Positions 49,118 to 57,103 of a DNA stretch of 64,000 nt are shown here, piece by piece. Numbering within the stretch: the first letter of the stretch is position 1; each line of letters starts with the position of its first letter. The notes under the pieces were generated by a model. It was given only the letters and a program-made list of their open reading frames with translations. It had not been told where the DNA came from and made no database searches. Origin of the DNA: Sulfurimonas sp. HSL-1656. Lineage in GTDB: Bacteria; Campylobacterota; Campylobacteria; Campylobacterales; Sulfurimonadaceae. The stretch lies in the NCBI RefSeq assembly GCF_039645585.1, contig NZ_CP147915.1, positions 62,001 through 126,000 on the forward strand, in the 5' to 3' direction. The translations under genes and the position numbers were made by a program.

Positions 49118-49765
49118 ATGAAACAGTATCAGACTTACAGATGCAGTGTCTGTGGAAACGAAGTGGAAGTACAGTACGTCGGCGGCGGAACGCTGACCTG
49201 CTGCGGCCAGGCGATGGCGTGCACGACCGATAACCTCACGGCGGTCAACCTGATGAAAGCGTTCGCCGGCGAATCGATGGCCCGCAACAAATACGACCTC
49301 TTCGCCGACATCGCCCGCGACGAGGGGTGGCACGCGATCGAACGCCACTTCCGCGAAGCGGCGCTGAACGAGATGTGGCATGCCCGGGCCGAATACAAGG
49401 CCTATCACAAGATGATGGAGGGCCAGGAGGTCGAAGCGACGATGAAGAACCTCGAGACGGGGATGGAGGGGGAACACTACGAACACACGGAGATGTACCC
49501 CAACTTCGCCGCCATCGCCGAGGAGGAGGGGCACAAGGCCCTCGCCCGGCTCTTCAACGCCATCGCCAAGGTCGAGGTGGAGCACGAACGCGAATACGCC
49601 GCGCTGAAACAGGCGATGATCGACGACGGCTTCTTCCAAAGCGCGGACGAGGAGATCTGGGTCTGCGAGGTATGCGGCCATATCCACCGCGGCAAGAAGC
49701 CGCCCAAGGCCTGTCCGCTCTGCGGGGTACCGCAGGAGTATTTCAAGCGTGAACATCTCTACTGA
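49118..49765 (+). CDS. rubrerythrin with N-terminal desulforedoxin-like domain
   Basis: This 215-residue peroxide-reducing protein has an N-terminal desulforedoxin-like Fe(SCys)4 site (CSVCGNE ... CCGQ). The ferritin-like diiron domain has Glu/His ligands in FAGESMARNKY, EMWHARAEY and VEVEHEREY. A C-terminal rubredoxin domain follows (WVCEVCGHIH ... CPLCGVPQ). Having rubredoxin-type sites at both ends is a known but less common layout. It protects O2-sensitive cells from H2O2. AAAGGAG precedes the ATG, and the rhodanese gene follows 14 nt later. Confidence 0.92.
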   Translation: MKQYQTYRCSVCGNEVEVQYVGGGTLTCCGQAMACTTDNLTAVNLMKAFAGESMARNKYDLFADIARDEGWHAIERHFREAALNEMWHARAEYKAYHKMMEGQEVEATMKNLETGMEGEHYEHTEMYPNFAAIAEEEGHKALARLFNAIAKVEVEHEREYAALKQAMIDDGFFQSADEEIWVCEVCGHIHRGKKPPKACPLCGVPQEYFKREHLY

Positions 49766-49779
49766 AAAGGCAAAACTTG

Positions 49780-50652
49780 ATGCGTAATCTGATCATATTT
49801 TTGGCGCTGGCGGCATCGCTCGCGGCGATGGAACCGGTGGTGACGGGCGAGTGGCTCGTCAAGCATGCAGGGGAGAAAAACCTCGTCATCGTGGATGTTT
49901 CCGCGCCGGAAGCCTACGAAGAGGGGCACATCCCGGGTGCGCGCAACGCAAGCATCGAGCTTTGGCGCCGGGGCGTGGGGCAGCATGCAGAGGTACGCAG
50001 CGCCGCGGAGCTGCAGGCGCAGATGCGCCGACTGGGGATCGGCAAGGAAACGGAAGTCGTCGTCTACGCCCACCACCTCGACAACAAGGATCTGCTGCGT
50101 GCGACCTACGTGCTCTGGGCGATGGAGTATGCCGGGTTCACGAAGACGGCCCTGCTCGATGGCGGCCTCCCCGCCTATACCGCCGCAGGCGGCAAACTCT
50201 CTGCCACGGCGACGGCGGACGGAGCGGGCAGTTACACTGTCAAGACCGATGCGGGGATGATCGCGACGCTGGACGAGGTGAAAGCCTCCCAGGGGAAAGT
50301 CGCGATGATCGATTCGCGCCCGGCGCACTTCTACTTCGGGGCCGAGAAACAGGGGGTGCTCAAGCGTGCGGGCCACATCAGCGGGGCGCACAGCTACTTC
50401 TGGCGCTACAACGTGACACCGCAAAACCGTCTCAAGCCCAAAACAGAGCTCTCCGGTATGCTTGAAAAGGGGCTCGGGCTGGACAAGAACGCGCCGCTCA
50501 TCGTCTACTGCACCGGCGGGCTGGAGGCGTCGATGAACTACTTCGTCGTCCACCGCGTGCTCGGGTTCAAGCAGGCGAAACTTTACGATGCGTCAATGAA
50601 AGAGTGGGGCAACCGCGACGACACGCCGATGCGCGTTTTCGTCTGGGAATAA
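49780..50652 (+). CDS. exported tandem rhodanese sulfurtransferase
   Basis: This 290-residue periplasmic protein has a signal peptide (LIIFLALAASLAA) and two rhodanese domains. The first is inactive by sequence (VVVYAHHLDNKDL where the Cys loop should be). The second has the active loop YCTGGLEAS with its Cys. That is the usual thiosulfate/3-mercaptopyruvate sulfurtransferase layout. ATG 49780 is chosen; an in-frame TTG lies directly before it. In a sulfur-oxidising lineage it may move sulfane sulfur outside the cytoplasm. It follows rubrerythrin closely and may share its transcript. Confidence 0.9.
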   Translation: MRNLIIFLALAASLAAMEPVVTGEWLVKHAGEKNLVIVDVSAPEAYEEGHIPGARNASIELWRRGVGQHAEVRSAAELQAQMRRLGIGKETEVVVYAHHLDNKDLLRATYVLWAMEYAGFTKTALLDGGLPAYTAAGGKLSATATADGAGSYTVKTDAGMIATLDEVKASQGKVAMIDSRPAHFYFGAEKQGVLKRAGHISGAHSYFWRYNVTPQNRLKPKTELSGMLEKGLGLDKNAPLIVYCTGGLEASMNYFVVHRVLGFKQAKLYDASMKEWGNRDDTPMRVFVWE

Positions 50653-50683
50653 CCGCGCGGTTGCAATCGGGCGCGGGTTATGC

Positions 50684-50689
50684 TATACT
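50684..50689 (+). promoter_or_regulatory. -10 hexamer TATACT of rpsU
   Basis: TATACT in GGTTATGCTATACTTCGCG lies 35 nt before the rpsU ATG. A Shine-Dalgarno-like AGGTG follows in the leader. Confidence 0.5.
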
Positions 50690-50724
50690 TCGCGTCCAAA
50701 TTTTAAAGAAAGTAGGTGATGTGA

Positions 50725-50937
50725 ATGCCAGGTATCGTTCTTCGTCAAGATGACAACTTCGATGCTGCGTACCGTCGCTTCAAAAAGCAGACTGACCGTA
50801 ACCTCGTCGTTACGGAAGCGCGCGCTCGCCGTTTCCATGAAACAGCGACCGAAAAGCTGAAAAAAGAGAAAATTGCTGCACGCAAGAAAATGCTCAAACG
50901 TCTGTATATGATGCGCCGTTACGAGTCACGCCTCTAA
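50725..50937 (+). CDS. rpsU: 30S ribosomal protein S21
   Basis: This 70-residue basic ribosomal protein matches S21 along its length: [34 protein letters not shown], and a Lys/Arg-rich helix ending [10 protein letters not shown]21 helps 30S subunits pair with the Shine-Dalgarno region. It has its own promoter upstream and an intrinsic terminator directly downstream, so it is a single-gene unit. Confidence 0.97.
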   Translation: MPGIVLRQDDNFDAAYRRFKKQTDRNLVVTEARARRFHETATEKLKKEKIAARKKMLKRLYMMRRYESRL

Positions 50938-50942
50938 TCCCG

Positions 50943-50960
50943 AAAGCCTCCGGGCTTTTT
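50943..50960 (+). terminator. intrinsic terminator of rpsU
   Basis: AAAGCC (50943-50948), loop TCCG, GGCTTT (50953-50958) and further T residues form a compact rho-independent terminator 6 nt after the rpsU stop. Confidence 0.8.
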
Positions 50961-50963
50961 GGA

Positions 50964-50969
50964 TACACT
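50964..50969 (+). promoter_or_regulatory. -10 hexamer TACACT 6 nt before the receiver-like gene
   Basis: TACACT followed by CTCATT and the ATG lies just after the rpsU terminator. This fits a separate, leaderless transcript for the next gene. Confidence 0.45.
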
Positions 50970-50975
50970 CTCATT

Positions 50976-51359
50976 ATGAACCTCCTCCTTATCGACAAAC
51001 AGGGCCTAGCCACTTATGCCAGAGAAGAAATTCTGCGCGACCAGTTCCACCATCATGTCGATTATGTTTTTACGCTCGAGGATTTCCAAGCCAAGTATGC
51101 CGTCGGCCGATACAAGATCGTTATCGTTGATTTCGCCCTCGAAGCCGGTACGGAAGCGCTGAAACTGATTGACAGTCTCGACCCGAAGCAGCGGGTCATC
51201 ATCCTCAGCGCCATCGACGACTATAGCGAACACAAAGGGTGCGCCTACTGCGTGGAGCACCACAACCGCCGCCGCCTCAAAGAGCCCGTCAGTATCGCGG
51301 AACTCGCCAATCTCATCAAGAATTTCGACTACACCGCCTGCGCCCATTACCACGAGTAG
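50976..51359 (+). CDS. receiver-like (REC) single-domain protein with Cys/His cluster
   Basis: This 127-residue protein is close to a CheY-type receiver domain: Asp7 in LLLIDKQ, phospho-acceptor-like Asp52 in IVIVDFALEAG, Ser78 in IILSAIDD and Lys102 in RRLKEPVS. Only one N-terminal acidic residue is present instead of a pair, so phosphorylation is uncertain. Cys89, Cys92, His95, His96, Cys122, His124 and His126 form a CxxCxxHH plus CxHxH pattern that could bind Zn or Fe. No output domain and no kinase gene nearby. I do not recognise the subfamily. Confidence 0.7.
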   Translation: MNLLLIDKQGLATYAREEILRDQFHHHVDYVFTLEDFQAKYAVGRYKIVIVDFALEAGTEALKLIDSLDPKQRVIILSAIDDYSEHKGCAYCVEHHNRRRLKEPVSIAELANLIKNFDYTACAHYHE

Positions 51360-51420
51360 GATACCGCTCTTTTTTAGCTCCCTTCGTTACAATTAGGCAT
51401 CTGATTTTAAGGATCTTCCG

Positions 51421-52584
51421 ATGCTGTTTACCGCGCCGTTAAAAAGCAATTCCATTCGTATCATGCTGCTGGGTTCGGGGGAACTCGGCAAAGAGGTCGC
51501 CATCGAGGCGCAGCGCCTGGGCATCGAGGTCATCGCCGTCGACCGTTACGAGGGCGCCCCGGCCCACCTCGTCGCGCACCGCTCCCATGTCGTCAATATG
51601 CAGGACACCGACGCGGTGCTGGAGCTGATCCGCTCCGAGATGCCCGACTTTATCCTCCCGGAGATCGAGGCGATCAGCATCGATGCACTCTTCAAGGCCG
51701 AAGCGGAAGGCTTCCACGTCATCCCGAACGCCGAGGCGGTCAACAAAACGATGAACCGCAAAAACATCCGCAAGTTCGCCGCGGAGGAGCTGGGGCTCAA
51801 AACGGGGCCGTACGAGTTCGTTAAAACCCGCGAGGAGCTTGAAGCGGCGGCGGGCCGCCTCGGCTACCCCTGTGTCGTCAAGCCGGTCATGAGCTCCTCG
51901 GGCCACGGCCAGAGCGTCATGAAGAGCGAGGCGGACCTCGACCGCTCCTGGGAGATGGCCAAAGAGGCGCGCGGCGATGCGAGCGAGCTGATCGTCGAGG
52001 CCTTCATCGCCTTTGATTACGAGATCACGATGCTCACGGCACGCAACGGCAATGAGACGGTCTTTTGCGAACCCATCGGTCATATCCAGCGCGACGGGGA
52101 CTACGTCTTCAGCTGGCAACCGATGCAGATGAGCAACGTCGCCAAGGCACGGGCGGAACTGATCGCGAAAGAGATTACGGACGGTCTCGGCGGCCGCGGC
52201 CTCTTCGGCGTCGAGCTTTTCATCCAGGGCGACGAGGTCTACTTCAGCGAAGTGAGCCCGCGCCCGCACGACACGGGGATGGTCACCCTCATCACCCAGA
52301 GCCAGAGCGAGTTCGCCCTGCACCTGCGCGCCGTACTCGGCCTGCCGCTGGGCTTCACCTTCTACGGCGGCGGTGCGTCGGCGGCGTACAAGGCGACGGC
52401 GGAATCCTTCGCCCCGGTCGTCGATATCGACGATGCGCTCTTTGACGCCAACAGTTTCGTACGCGTCTTCGGCAAGCCCGAGTCCCACCCGGGCCGCCGC
52501 CTCGCCGTCGCACTGGTCTATGACGAACCCGAAGCGGCACTGGCCAAAGCGCGTACGATCATCGAGAAAGTAAGCGATCACTGA
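51421..52584 (+). CDS. purT: formate-dependent phosphoribosylglycinamide formyltransferase
   Basis: This 387-residue ATP-grasp enzyme makes formyl-GAR from GAR, formate and ATP in purine synthesis. It has an N-terminal Rossmann-like part ([20 protein letters not shown]), [19 protein letters not shown], the ATP-binding [13 protein letters not shown] and the metal-binding [20 protein letters not shown]. The length matches E. coli PurT. AAGGAT precedes the ATG. It shares one base with the next gene, a hydroxyacid dehydrogenase (TGATG). Confidence 0.96.
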   Translation: MLFTAPLKSNSIRIMLLGSGELGKEVAIEAQRLGIEVIAVDRYEGAPAHLVAHRSHVVNMQDTDAVLELIRSEMPDFILPEIEAISIDALFKAEAEGFHVIPNAEAVNKTMNRKNIRKFAAEELGLKTGPYEFVKTREELEAAAGRLGYPCVVKPVMSSSGHGQSVMKSEADLDRSWEMAKEARGDASELIVEAFIAFDYEITMLTARNGNETVFCEPIGHIQRDGDYVFSWQPMQMSNVAKARAELIAKEITDGLGGRGLFGVELFIQGDEVYFSEVSPRPHDTGMVTLITQSQSEFALHLRAVLGLPLGFTFYGGGASAAYKATAESFAPVVDIDDALFDANSFVRVFGKPESHPGRRLAVALVYDEPEAALAKARTIIEKVSDH

Positions 52585-53513
52585 TGAAGATCGTTTTGCT
52601 CGACACGTTGACCTACGGCGACACGGACCTCGGTGGTTTCAACGCCTTCGGCGAGGTGGACGCTTACGAGACGACGGCGCCGGAAGAGACGGCGGAGCGC
52701 ATCGCTAACACCGACGTTATCGTCACAAACAAGGTCGTTATCACCGATGAGATGATGGCAGCGACCCCGACGTTGAAACTGATCTGCGTGGCCGCGACGG
52801 GAACGAACAACGTCGATATCCCCGCCGCCGAAGCACGCGGTATCGCCGTCAGGAACGTTGCGGGCTACTCTACCGACTCCGTCATCCAGCACACCTTCTC
52901 CATGCTCTTTTACCTCCTGGGCCACAGCCGCTATTACGACAGCTACGTCAAGAACGGCGACTGGGCACGCAGCGAGGTTTTCACCCATGTCGGACGTCCT
53001 TTTCATGAGATCAAGGGCAAGACCTGGGGCATCATCGGCCTGGGCGAGATCGGCCGGGGCGTCGCCGCCGTCGCAAAGGCCTTCGGGGCGGAGGTGCGCT
53101 ACTACTCCACCTCGGGGAAAAACGACAACGCCGACTATGAAAAGGTGACCCTGAGCCGCCTGCTCGAGGAGAGCGACATCGTCACCATCCATGCCCCGTT
53201 CAACGCTTCGACAAAGGGGCTCATCGGCCACTCCGAGCTGCTCATTATGAAAGACGGGGCCGTCCTGCTCAACCTCGGGCGCGGCGGGATCGTCGACGAG
53301 CGGGCCCTGGCGGCCATCATCGATGCTAAACCGATTTATGTCGGCCTCGACGTCCTTGAAAAAGAGCCGATGAGCGCGGGCCACCCGCTGATGGAAATCG
53401 AGCACAAAGAGCGCCTCTACATCACCCCGCACATCGCCTGGACCTCCGTCGAGGCGCGCGATGCCCTCATTGCCAAAGTGATCGAAAACATCCGTACTTT
53501 CGTCAATGCCTGA
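52584..53513 (+). CDS. D-2-hydroxyacid dehydrogenase (NAD-binding)
   Basis: This 309-residue enzyme of the D-2-hydroxyacid dehydrogenase family has the NAD motif GIIGLGEIGRGVAAVAKAFG, LLNLGRGGIVDE, and the catalytic Arg, Glu and His in the CVAATGTNNVD loop region, LDVLEKEP and ITPHIAW. It probably acts on glycerate or hydroxypyruvate-type acids; the exact substrate is not readable. It is coupled to purT by a one-base overlap and overlaps the YqaA-like gene by 8 nt. Confidence 0.9.
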   Translation: MKIVLLDTLTYGDTDLGGFNAFGEVDAYETTAPEETAERIANTDVIVTNKVVITDEMMAATPTLKLICVAATGTNNVDIPAAEARGIAVRNVAGYSTDSVIQHTFSMLFYLLGHSRYYDSYVKNGDWARSEVFTHVGRPFHEIKGKTWGIIGLGEIGRGVAAVAKAFGAEVRYYSTSGKNDNADYEKVTLSRLLEESDIVTIHAPFNASTKGLIGHSELLIMKDGAVLLNLGRGGIVDERALAAIIDAKPIYVGLDVLEKEPMSAGHPLMEIEHKERLYITPHIAWTSVEARDALIAKVIENIRTFVNA

Positions 53514-53922
53514 TGCCTACGGCCCTCTGGGGCTGTTCCTTTCCGCTTTCCTTGCCGCGACCCTGCTGCCGTTCAGTTCCGAAGCCGCCCTTGCAGCCGC
53601 CCTTTCGGCCGGAATGGAAAGCGGGGTGGCACTGACGGCGGCTTCCGCCGGAAATATCCTCGCGATCCTCGTCAACTATCTTCTCGGATTCTGGCTCTAC
53701 GAAAAGACCCATACGAAACTGGAAGCGAGTAAAACGGGGCGCAAAGCGCTCGCTGCGGGGCACCGCTACGGCTATGCGGCCCTGCTGCTGAGCTGGCTGC
53801 CGGTCATCGGGGACCCGCTGACCCTGGTGGCGGGCATGGTTCGGCTCAATCTCGTATGGTTTTTACTGCTTGCCGGGGGCCTGCGGATTGTGCGCTACTG
53901 GCTGATCGCGCAGGCGTTCTAG
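53506..53922 (+). CDS. YqaA/SNARE-associated-type small membrane protein
   Basis: This 138-residue inner-membrane protein has about four helices. It shows the DedA/YqaA pattern: LLPFSSEAALAAALSAG, SAGNILAILVNYLLGFW, and the re-entrant LLLSWLPVIGDPLTLVAGM with GDP and G residues. YqaA relatives are linked to lipid scrambling or membrane homeostasis in the wider DedA family. It overlaps the dehydrogenase gene by 8 nt and converges on the CDP-alcohol transferase gene with a 4-nt overlap. Confidence 0.85.
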   Translation: MPDAYGPLGLFLSAFLAATLLPFSSEAALAAALSAGMESGVALTAASAGNILAILVNYLLGFWLYEKTHTKLEASKTGRKALAAGHRYGYAALLLSWLPVIGDPLTLVAGMVRLNLVWFLLLAGGLRIVRYWLIAQAF

Positions 53923-54482
53923 CGGCGACGGCGCAGGTGCCACCAGGAGCGGATGTCCGTCTCCGGGGCGTCGAGGGTCAGCGTGATGGCAATATTCTCG
54001 GCCGCTTCGACGACAAGGACTGCGACGGCGACATAGAAGGGCCAGGAGAGGTCGAAAACGAGCAGAGCGAAGATGCCGAGACTCATCAGGACCGCCGAAA
54101 TCTTGGTGATCCACGTGTGGTAGCTGGCAAAGCGCTTGAATTTCATGATGCTGGCGATGGCCGGCAGGACAAAAACGGCGATGGCCAGGAGGATGAAGGG
54201 GGCTTCGCGCTCGATACGCTCGGGCCACTGCAGCCACGCGCCGAGCGCCACGGCCATGTAGGTGGCGTAATCGCCGTAGCTGTCGAGCTTTGCCCCGAGC
54301 ACGCTGGTCTGGCGGAGCAGGCGGGCCAGGAAGCCGTCGAGGGCGTCGGATACCAGCATCAGCGAGAGGATCGTAAAGAAGGGGATCGCACTCTCGGAGA
54401 GCCCGGAGAGCACGAGAAACGGGGCGCAGGCCAGGCGGAAAAGGCTGATGAGGTTGGGGATGGTCCATAACGGTGCGTTCAT
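53919..54482 (-). CDS. CDP-alcohol phosphatidyltransferase
   Basis: This 187-residue membrane enzyme contains the family motif SDALDGFLARLLRQTSVLGA continuing KLDSYGDY, which fits D-x2-DG-x2-AR-x8-G-x3-D-x3-D. It transfers a phosphatidyl group from CDP-diacylglycerol to an alcohol, as in phosphatidylglycerol-phosphate or phosphatidylserine synthesis; the alcohol is not clear. I prefer ATG 54482: a TATAAT at 54490-54495 leaves the alternative ATG at 54491 overlapping the promoter element. No Shine-Dalgarno is present. Confidence 0.88.
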   Translation of the reverse strand: MNAPLWTIPNLISLFRLACAPFLVLSGLSESAIPFFTILSLMLVSDALDGFLARLLRQTSVLGAKLDSYGDYATYMAVALGAWLQWPERIEREAPFILLAIAVFVLPAIASIMKFKRFASYHTWITKISAVLMSLGIFALLVFDLSWPFYVAVAVLVVEAAENIAITLTLDAPETDIRSWWHLRRRR

Positions 54483-54489
54483 ACGGACC

Positions 54490-54495
54490 ATTATA
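54490..54495 (-). promoter_or_regulatory. -10 hexamer TATAAT 7 nt before the CDP-alcohol transferase start
   Basis: On the minus strand TATAAT is followed by GGTCCGT and ATG 54482. The spacing predicts a leaderless mRNA and also decides between the two in-frame ATGs. Confidence 0.5.
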
Positions 54496-54547
54496 TAGTG
54501 AAGCGGCTGGAAAATATGATACCATGTGAAAAAGCAAGGAGGCAGTG

Positions 54548-54895
54548 ATGGCAGACGATCAGAACAAAAACACGGAGGAGATGCCGCATTTCATGCAGCG
54601 GCAGTACGGCAAATCGGCATCAACGCTGGAGGCGTCGCACGAGGAACTCTCCGATGTACGCAAGCAGATGATCCGCTTCGCCCTCGATTTTCCTATCCGT
54701 GACATCCGTACCTATTCCGGCTACAAGGGAGACCTGTTGGTCGAGATCACGACAGGTAACGATGACATCCTCCCGAAACTCAAGGCCCATGCGGAGTCCC
54801 TTGGAATGGAAGTGGTGATCAAAGAGCGCTACGATACCCGCATTCACGAGGTCTTCTGCATCGTGCCCGATGAGAATATCTACCGTCTGAAGTAA
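54548..54895 (+). CDS. conserved-looking small protein of unknown function
   Basis: This 115-residue soluble, acidic protein has a polar N-terminus (residues 1-30), a helix EELSDVRKQMIRFALDFP, and a compact alpha/beta part containing YSGYKGDLLVEITTGNDDIL. It ends FCIVPDENIYRLK. AAGGAGG lies before ATG 54548. I recognise no family. It sits alone between the diverging lipid-synthesis gene and a converging thioredoxin. Confidence 0.7.
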   Translation: MADDQNKNTEEMPHFMQRQYGKSASTLEASHEELSDVRKQMIRFALDFPIRDIRTYSGYKGDLLVEITTGNDDILPKLKAHAESLGMEVVIKERYDTRIHEVFCIVPDENIYRLK

Positions 54896-54897
54896 GC

Positions 54898-55251
54898 CTA
54901 CTTCCCGAACAGCCGCGCCAACAGCCCTTTCCCCTGCGCCTTTTCGATCATACGGATATAGCGTGCCGGCGCGGCGGCCCCCAGTTCATAATCCTTCACC
55001 ATCTTGTCTTTTGCCCCGATGCTGACGCAGAACGGGACGCTGCGGATCTCGTATTTGGCGGCCAGTTTCGGGTTGCGGGTCACATCGACCTTGGCGATGA
55101 CCGCTTTGCCTTCAAAGTGCTTCTCCAGGGCGGGCAGCTGGGCCAGTACCTGCTGGCAGGGGCCGCAGGTCGGTGAGTAGAAGTCGATAAAAAGCGGCTG
55201 CTCCATCTCCGCGACGAATTGCGAATAGGTGGCATCGGTCAATTCAAGCAT
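54898..55251 (-). CDS. thioredoxin
   Basis: This 117-residue cytoplasmic thioredoxin has the active site CGPC (FYSPTCGPCQQVLAQL), the cis-Pro in IRSVPFCVSIGAKD, and the helix-strand order of the family. It has an extra C-terminal helix (GKGLLARLFGK) and an unusual Cys after the cis-Pro. It may reduce ArsC or act in general thiol exchange. AAGGAG precedes the ATG. It is 17 nt downstream of the AEC transporter gene. Confidence 0.9.
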   Translation of the reverse strand: MLELTDATYSQFVAEMEQPLFIDFYSPTCGPCQQVLAQLPALEKHFEGKAVIAKVDVTRNPKLAAKYEIRSVPFCVSIGAKDKMVKDYELGAAAPARYIRMIEKAQGKGLLARLFGK

Positions 55252-55268
55252 AGGGTCTCCTTACAGTA

Positions 55269-56183
55269 CTAGATTGTCAACCACGGCACGTAGCGCATGG
55301 CGGCGAAGATGATCCCCAGGAAGAGGACGGAGGTGATGAAGACGAGAGCCGTCAACGCCTTGGGGCGGCAGTCGTACAGCGACGCCAGGTTGACGTTGGC
55401 GACGGCGAGGGGCATCAGCATCTCCATGAAGAGGATCCCCTTGACCATTTCCGGCAGGTCCGTCAGCGACAAAATGGCGTAGGTGACGGCGGGGACAGCG
55501 AGGAATTTCAGTCCGTTGACCCAGCCGATGAGCACGCGGTTGAGCTGGGTGAGCTTCGTGTCATAGAGGTAGATGCCGAACAGCACGAGCTGCATCACCA
55601 TCGAGGCGTAGGCACCCATTGTCAGCGTCTCTTCGATCGTGCCCGAAGGGCGGTAGCCGCCGAGGTTCAGCGCGATGGCGACGAAGGCGGCCCAGAGCAC
55701 GGGGAGTTTGACGATATTGAGCAGCGAATCGCGCACGCTGAAGTTGCCGCGCGAGTAGTAGTAGACGCCGAAGGTGTAGACGAAAAAGACGTTGGCGAGG
55801 TTGATGATGGTCGTGTAGGGGACGCTCTCCTCTCCGAAGAGCGCGATGCCCAGCGGGATGCCGAGGTTGCCTGTATTGCCGATCAGTGCGGCGACGGTGG
55901 CGATGGAACGCTCTTTCACGTCGGTAAAGAGCAGGCGCGAAGCGAACATCGTCACGGCGACGAGGGAGAGGGTGATGCCGATGTAGAGCAGCGGCGTCTG
56001 CAGCAGCGTCGTGTCGATAGGACGTTTGAGCAGCCCCCACAATGTCAAGAAGATCTGCAGAAAGTAGACCGAGAGCAGAGTGATGGTGCGTTCGTCGATC
56101 TGCGCTTTGAAACTGCGTTTGGCCAGGTAGCCCACGCCGATGAAAAGATAGATGCCCAGTACCGAGACGATGGCGGAATTCAT
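55269..56183 (-). CDS. AEC (auxin efflux carrier)-family transporter
   Basis: This 304-residue membrane protein has about ten helices arranged as two halves, with the family's GNTGNLGIPLGIALFG in the first half and MEMLMPLAVANVNLASLYDC in the second. Bacterial AEC proteins move organic acids such as malate or malonate. No Shine-Dalgarno precedes ATG 56183; TACAAT lies 6 nt upstream. It diverges from the DUF3108 gene across only 25 bp. Confidence 0.88.
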   Translation of the reverse strand: MNSAIVSVLGIYLFIGVGYLAKRSFKAQIDERTITLLSVYFLQIFLTLWGLLKRPIDTTLLQTPLLYIGITLSLVAVTMFASRLLFTDVKERSIATVAALIGNTGNLGIPLGIALFGEESVPYTTIINLANVFFVYTFGVYYYSRGNFSVRDSLLNIVKLPVLWAAFVAIALNLGGYRPSGTIEETLTMGAYASMVMQLVLFGIYLYDTKLTQLNRVLIGWVNGLKFLAVPAVTYAILSLTDLPEMVKGILFMEMLMPLAVANVNLASLYDCRPKALTALVFITSVLFLGIIFAAMRYVPWLTI

Positions 56184-56189
56184 GCCGTG

Positions 56190-56202
56190 ATTGTACTATA
56201 AT
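56190..56202. promoter_or_regulatory. abutting divergent -10 hexamers with leaderless starts
   Basis: On the minus strand TACAAT (56190-56195) sits 6 nt before ATG 56183. On the plus strand TATAAT (56197-56202) sits 6 nt before ATG 56209. Both genes lack Shine-Dalgarno sequences, so two leaderless promoters face away from each other within 13 bp. Confidence 0.5.
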
Positions 56203-56208
56203 GTGCGT

Positions 56209-57024
56209 ATGAAAAGTCTGCTGTTGCTGTTTGTTTTTTTATCGGCGTTGATGGGTTCGGAGGCGGTAACGACCCGCTACAAGGTGATGCTTTCGCTCTT
56301 CGGGAAGGTCGGGGAGGCGAAGATCACTATGGCAGAGCGCGGGGATGAATACCGCATGATCGTCGAGGACTACGCCACGGGGCTGGCGGCGAATATTTCG
56401 GGCAACGAACGGGACCGTTTTGTCAGCCGCGGGCATATCAAGGACGGGATGTACATCACCGATACCTTCGAGCTCTACCAGACCAATGACAGAACGACCG
56501 AATCCAACGTCTACGTTTTCGATCACGAGGCCGAAACCGTGACCCGTTTCCAGGACAAGAACGAGACGGTGACGGAGACGACGTTTGACGCGATGACCAT
56601 GCGTCTGGTGGAGAAGCAGACCCAGAAAATCAGGCAAAAAACCGAGGTGCTCGATTTTTACAGCCCCTACGATGCCCTCTCCGTCGTGCTTAACATTCCC
56701 GCCCTGCTCAAAGCGGAGTCCCGGGTGGAGATCAAACCCGTCGGGCTGGCCAAGAAGGAACGCAAAATGTATATCGGTCGGCCGGATGCGTCTGTGGTGC
56801 CTGAACTGCTGGAGACGTTCCATACGCCGACGATCCGCCGTATCATCCAGCTGGACTCCTATGAACTGGAAGACGAGGACGAATACGGGGTACTGATCGG
56901 TTACAACGCCCAGGGCGGGATCGATGAGGTCGTCACCAAGGAGACCTACTTCCTTATCGGCTTCGGCCGGATCGAGAAGATCGGTGCGTCCTCCCGCAGC
57001 GTGACAGAAATCTTTGACGAATAG
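56209..57024 (+). CDS. DUF3108-type exported protein
   Basis: This 271-residue protein has a signal peptide (MKSLLLLFVFLSALMGSEA). A beta-rich body of the DUF3108 family follows: YKVMLSLFGKVGEAKITM at the start, DFYSPYDALSVVLNIPALL in the middle, and GYNAQGGIDEVVTKETYF near the end. Function unknown; relatives are periplasmic and LolA-like in shape. ATG 56209 is chosen because the earlier ATG at 56191 overlaps the -10 element. Confidence 0.82.
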   Translation: MKSLLLLFVFLSALMGSEAVTTRYKVMLSLFGKVGEAKITMAERGDEYRMIVEDYATGLAANISGNERDRFVSRGHIKDGMYITDTFELYQTNDRTTESNVYVFDHEAETVTRFQDKNETVTETTFDAMTMRLVEKQTQKIRQKTEVLDFYSPYDALSVVLNIPALLKAESRVEIKPVGLAKKERKMYIGRPDASVVPELLETFHTPTIRRIIQLDSYELEDEDEYGVLIGYNAQGGIDEVVTKETYFLIGFGRIEKIGASSRSVTEIFDE

Positions 57025-57103
57025 GAAAGCGGTTTTTTTTAAAACGGACGCAACGCTTCCTAGGTTATGATGCGCCCTAAATTGCGGCCTTCAAAGGAGC
57101 GGA

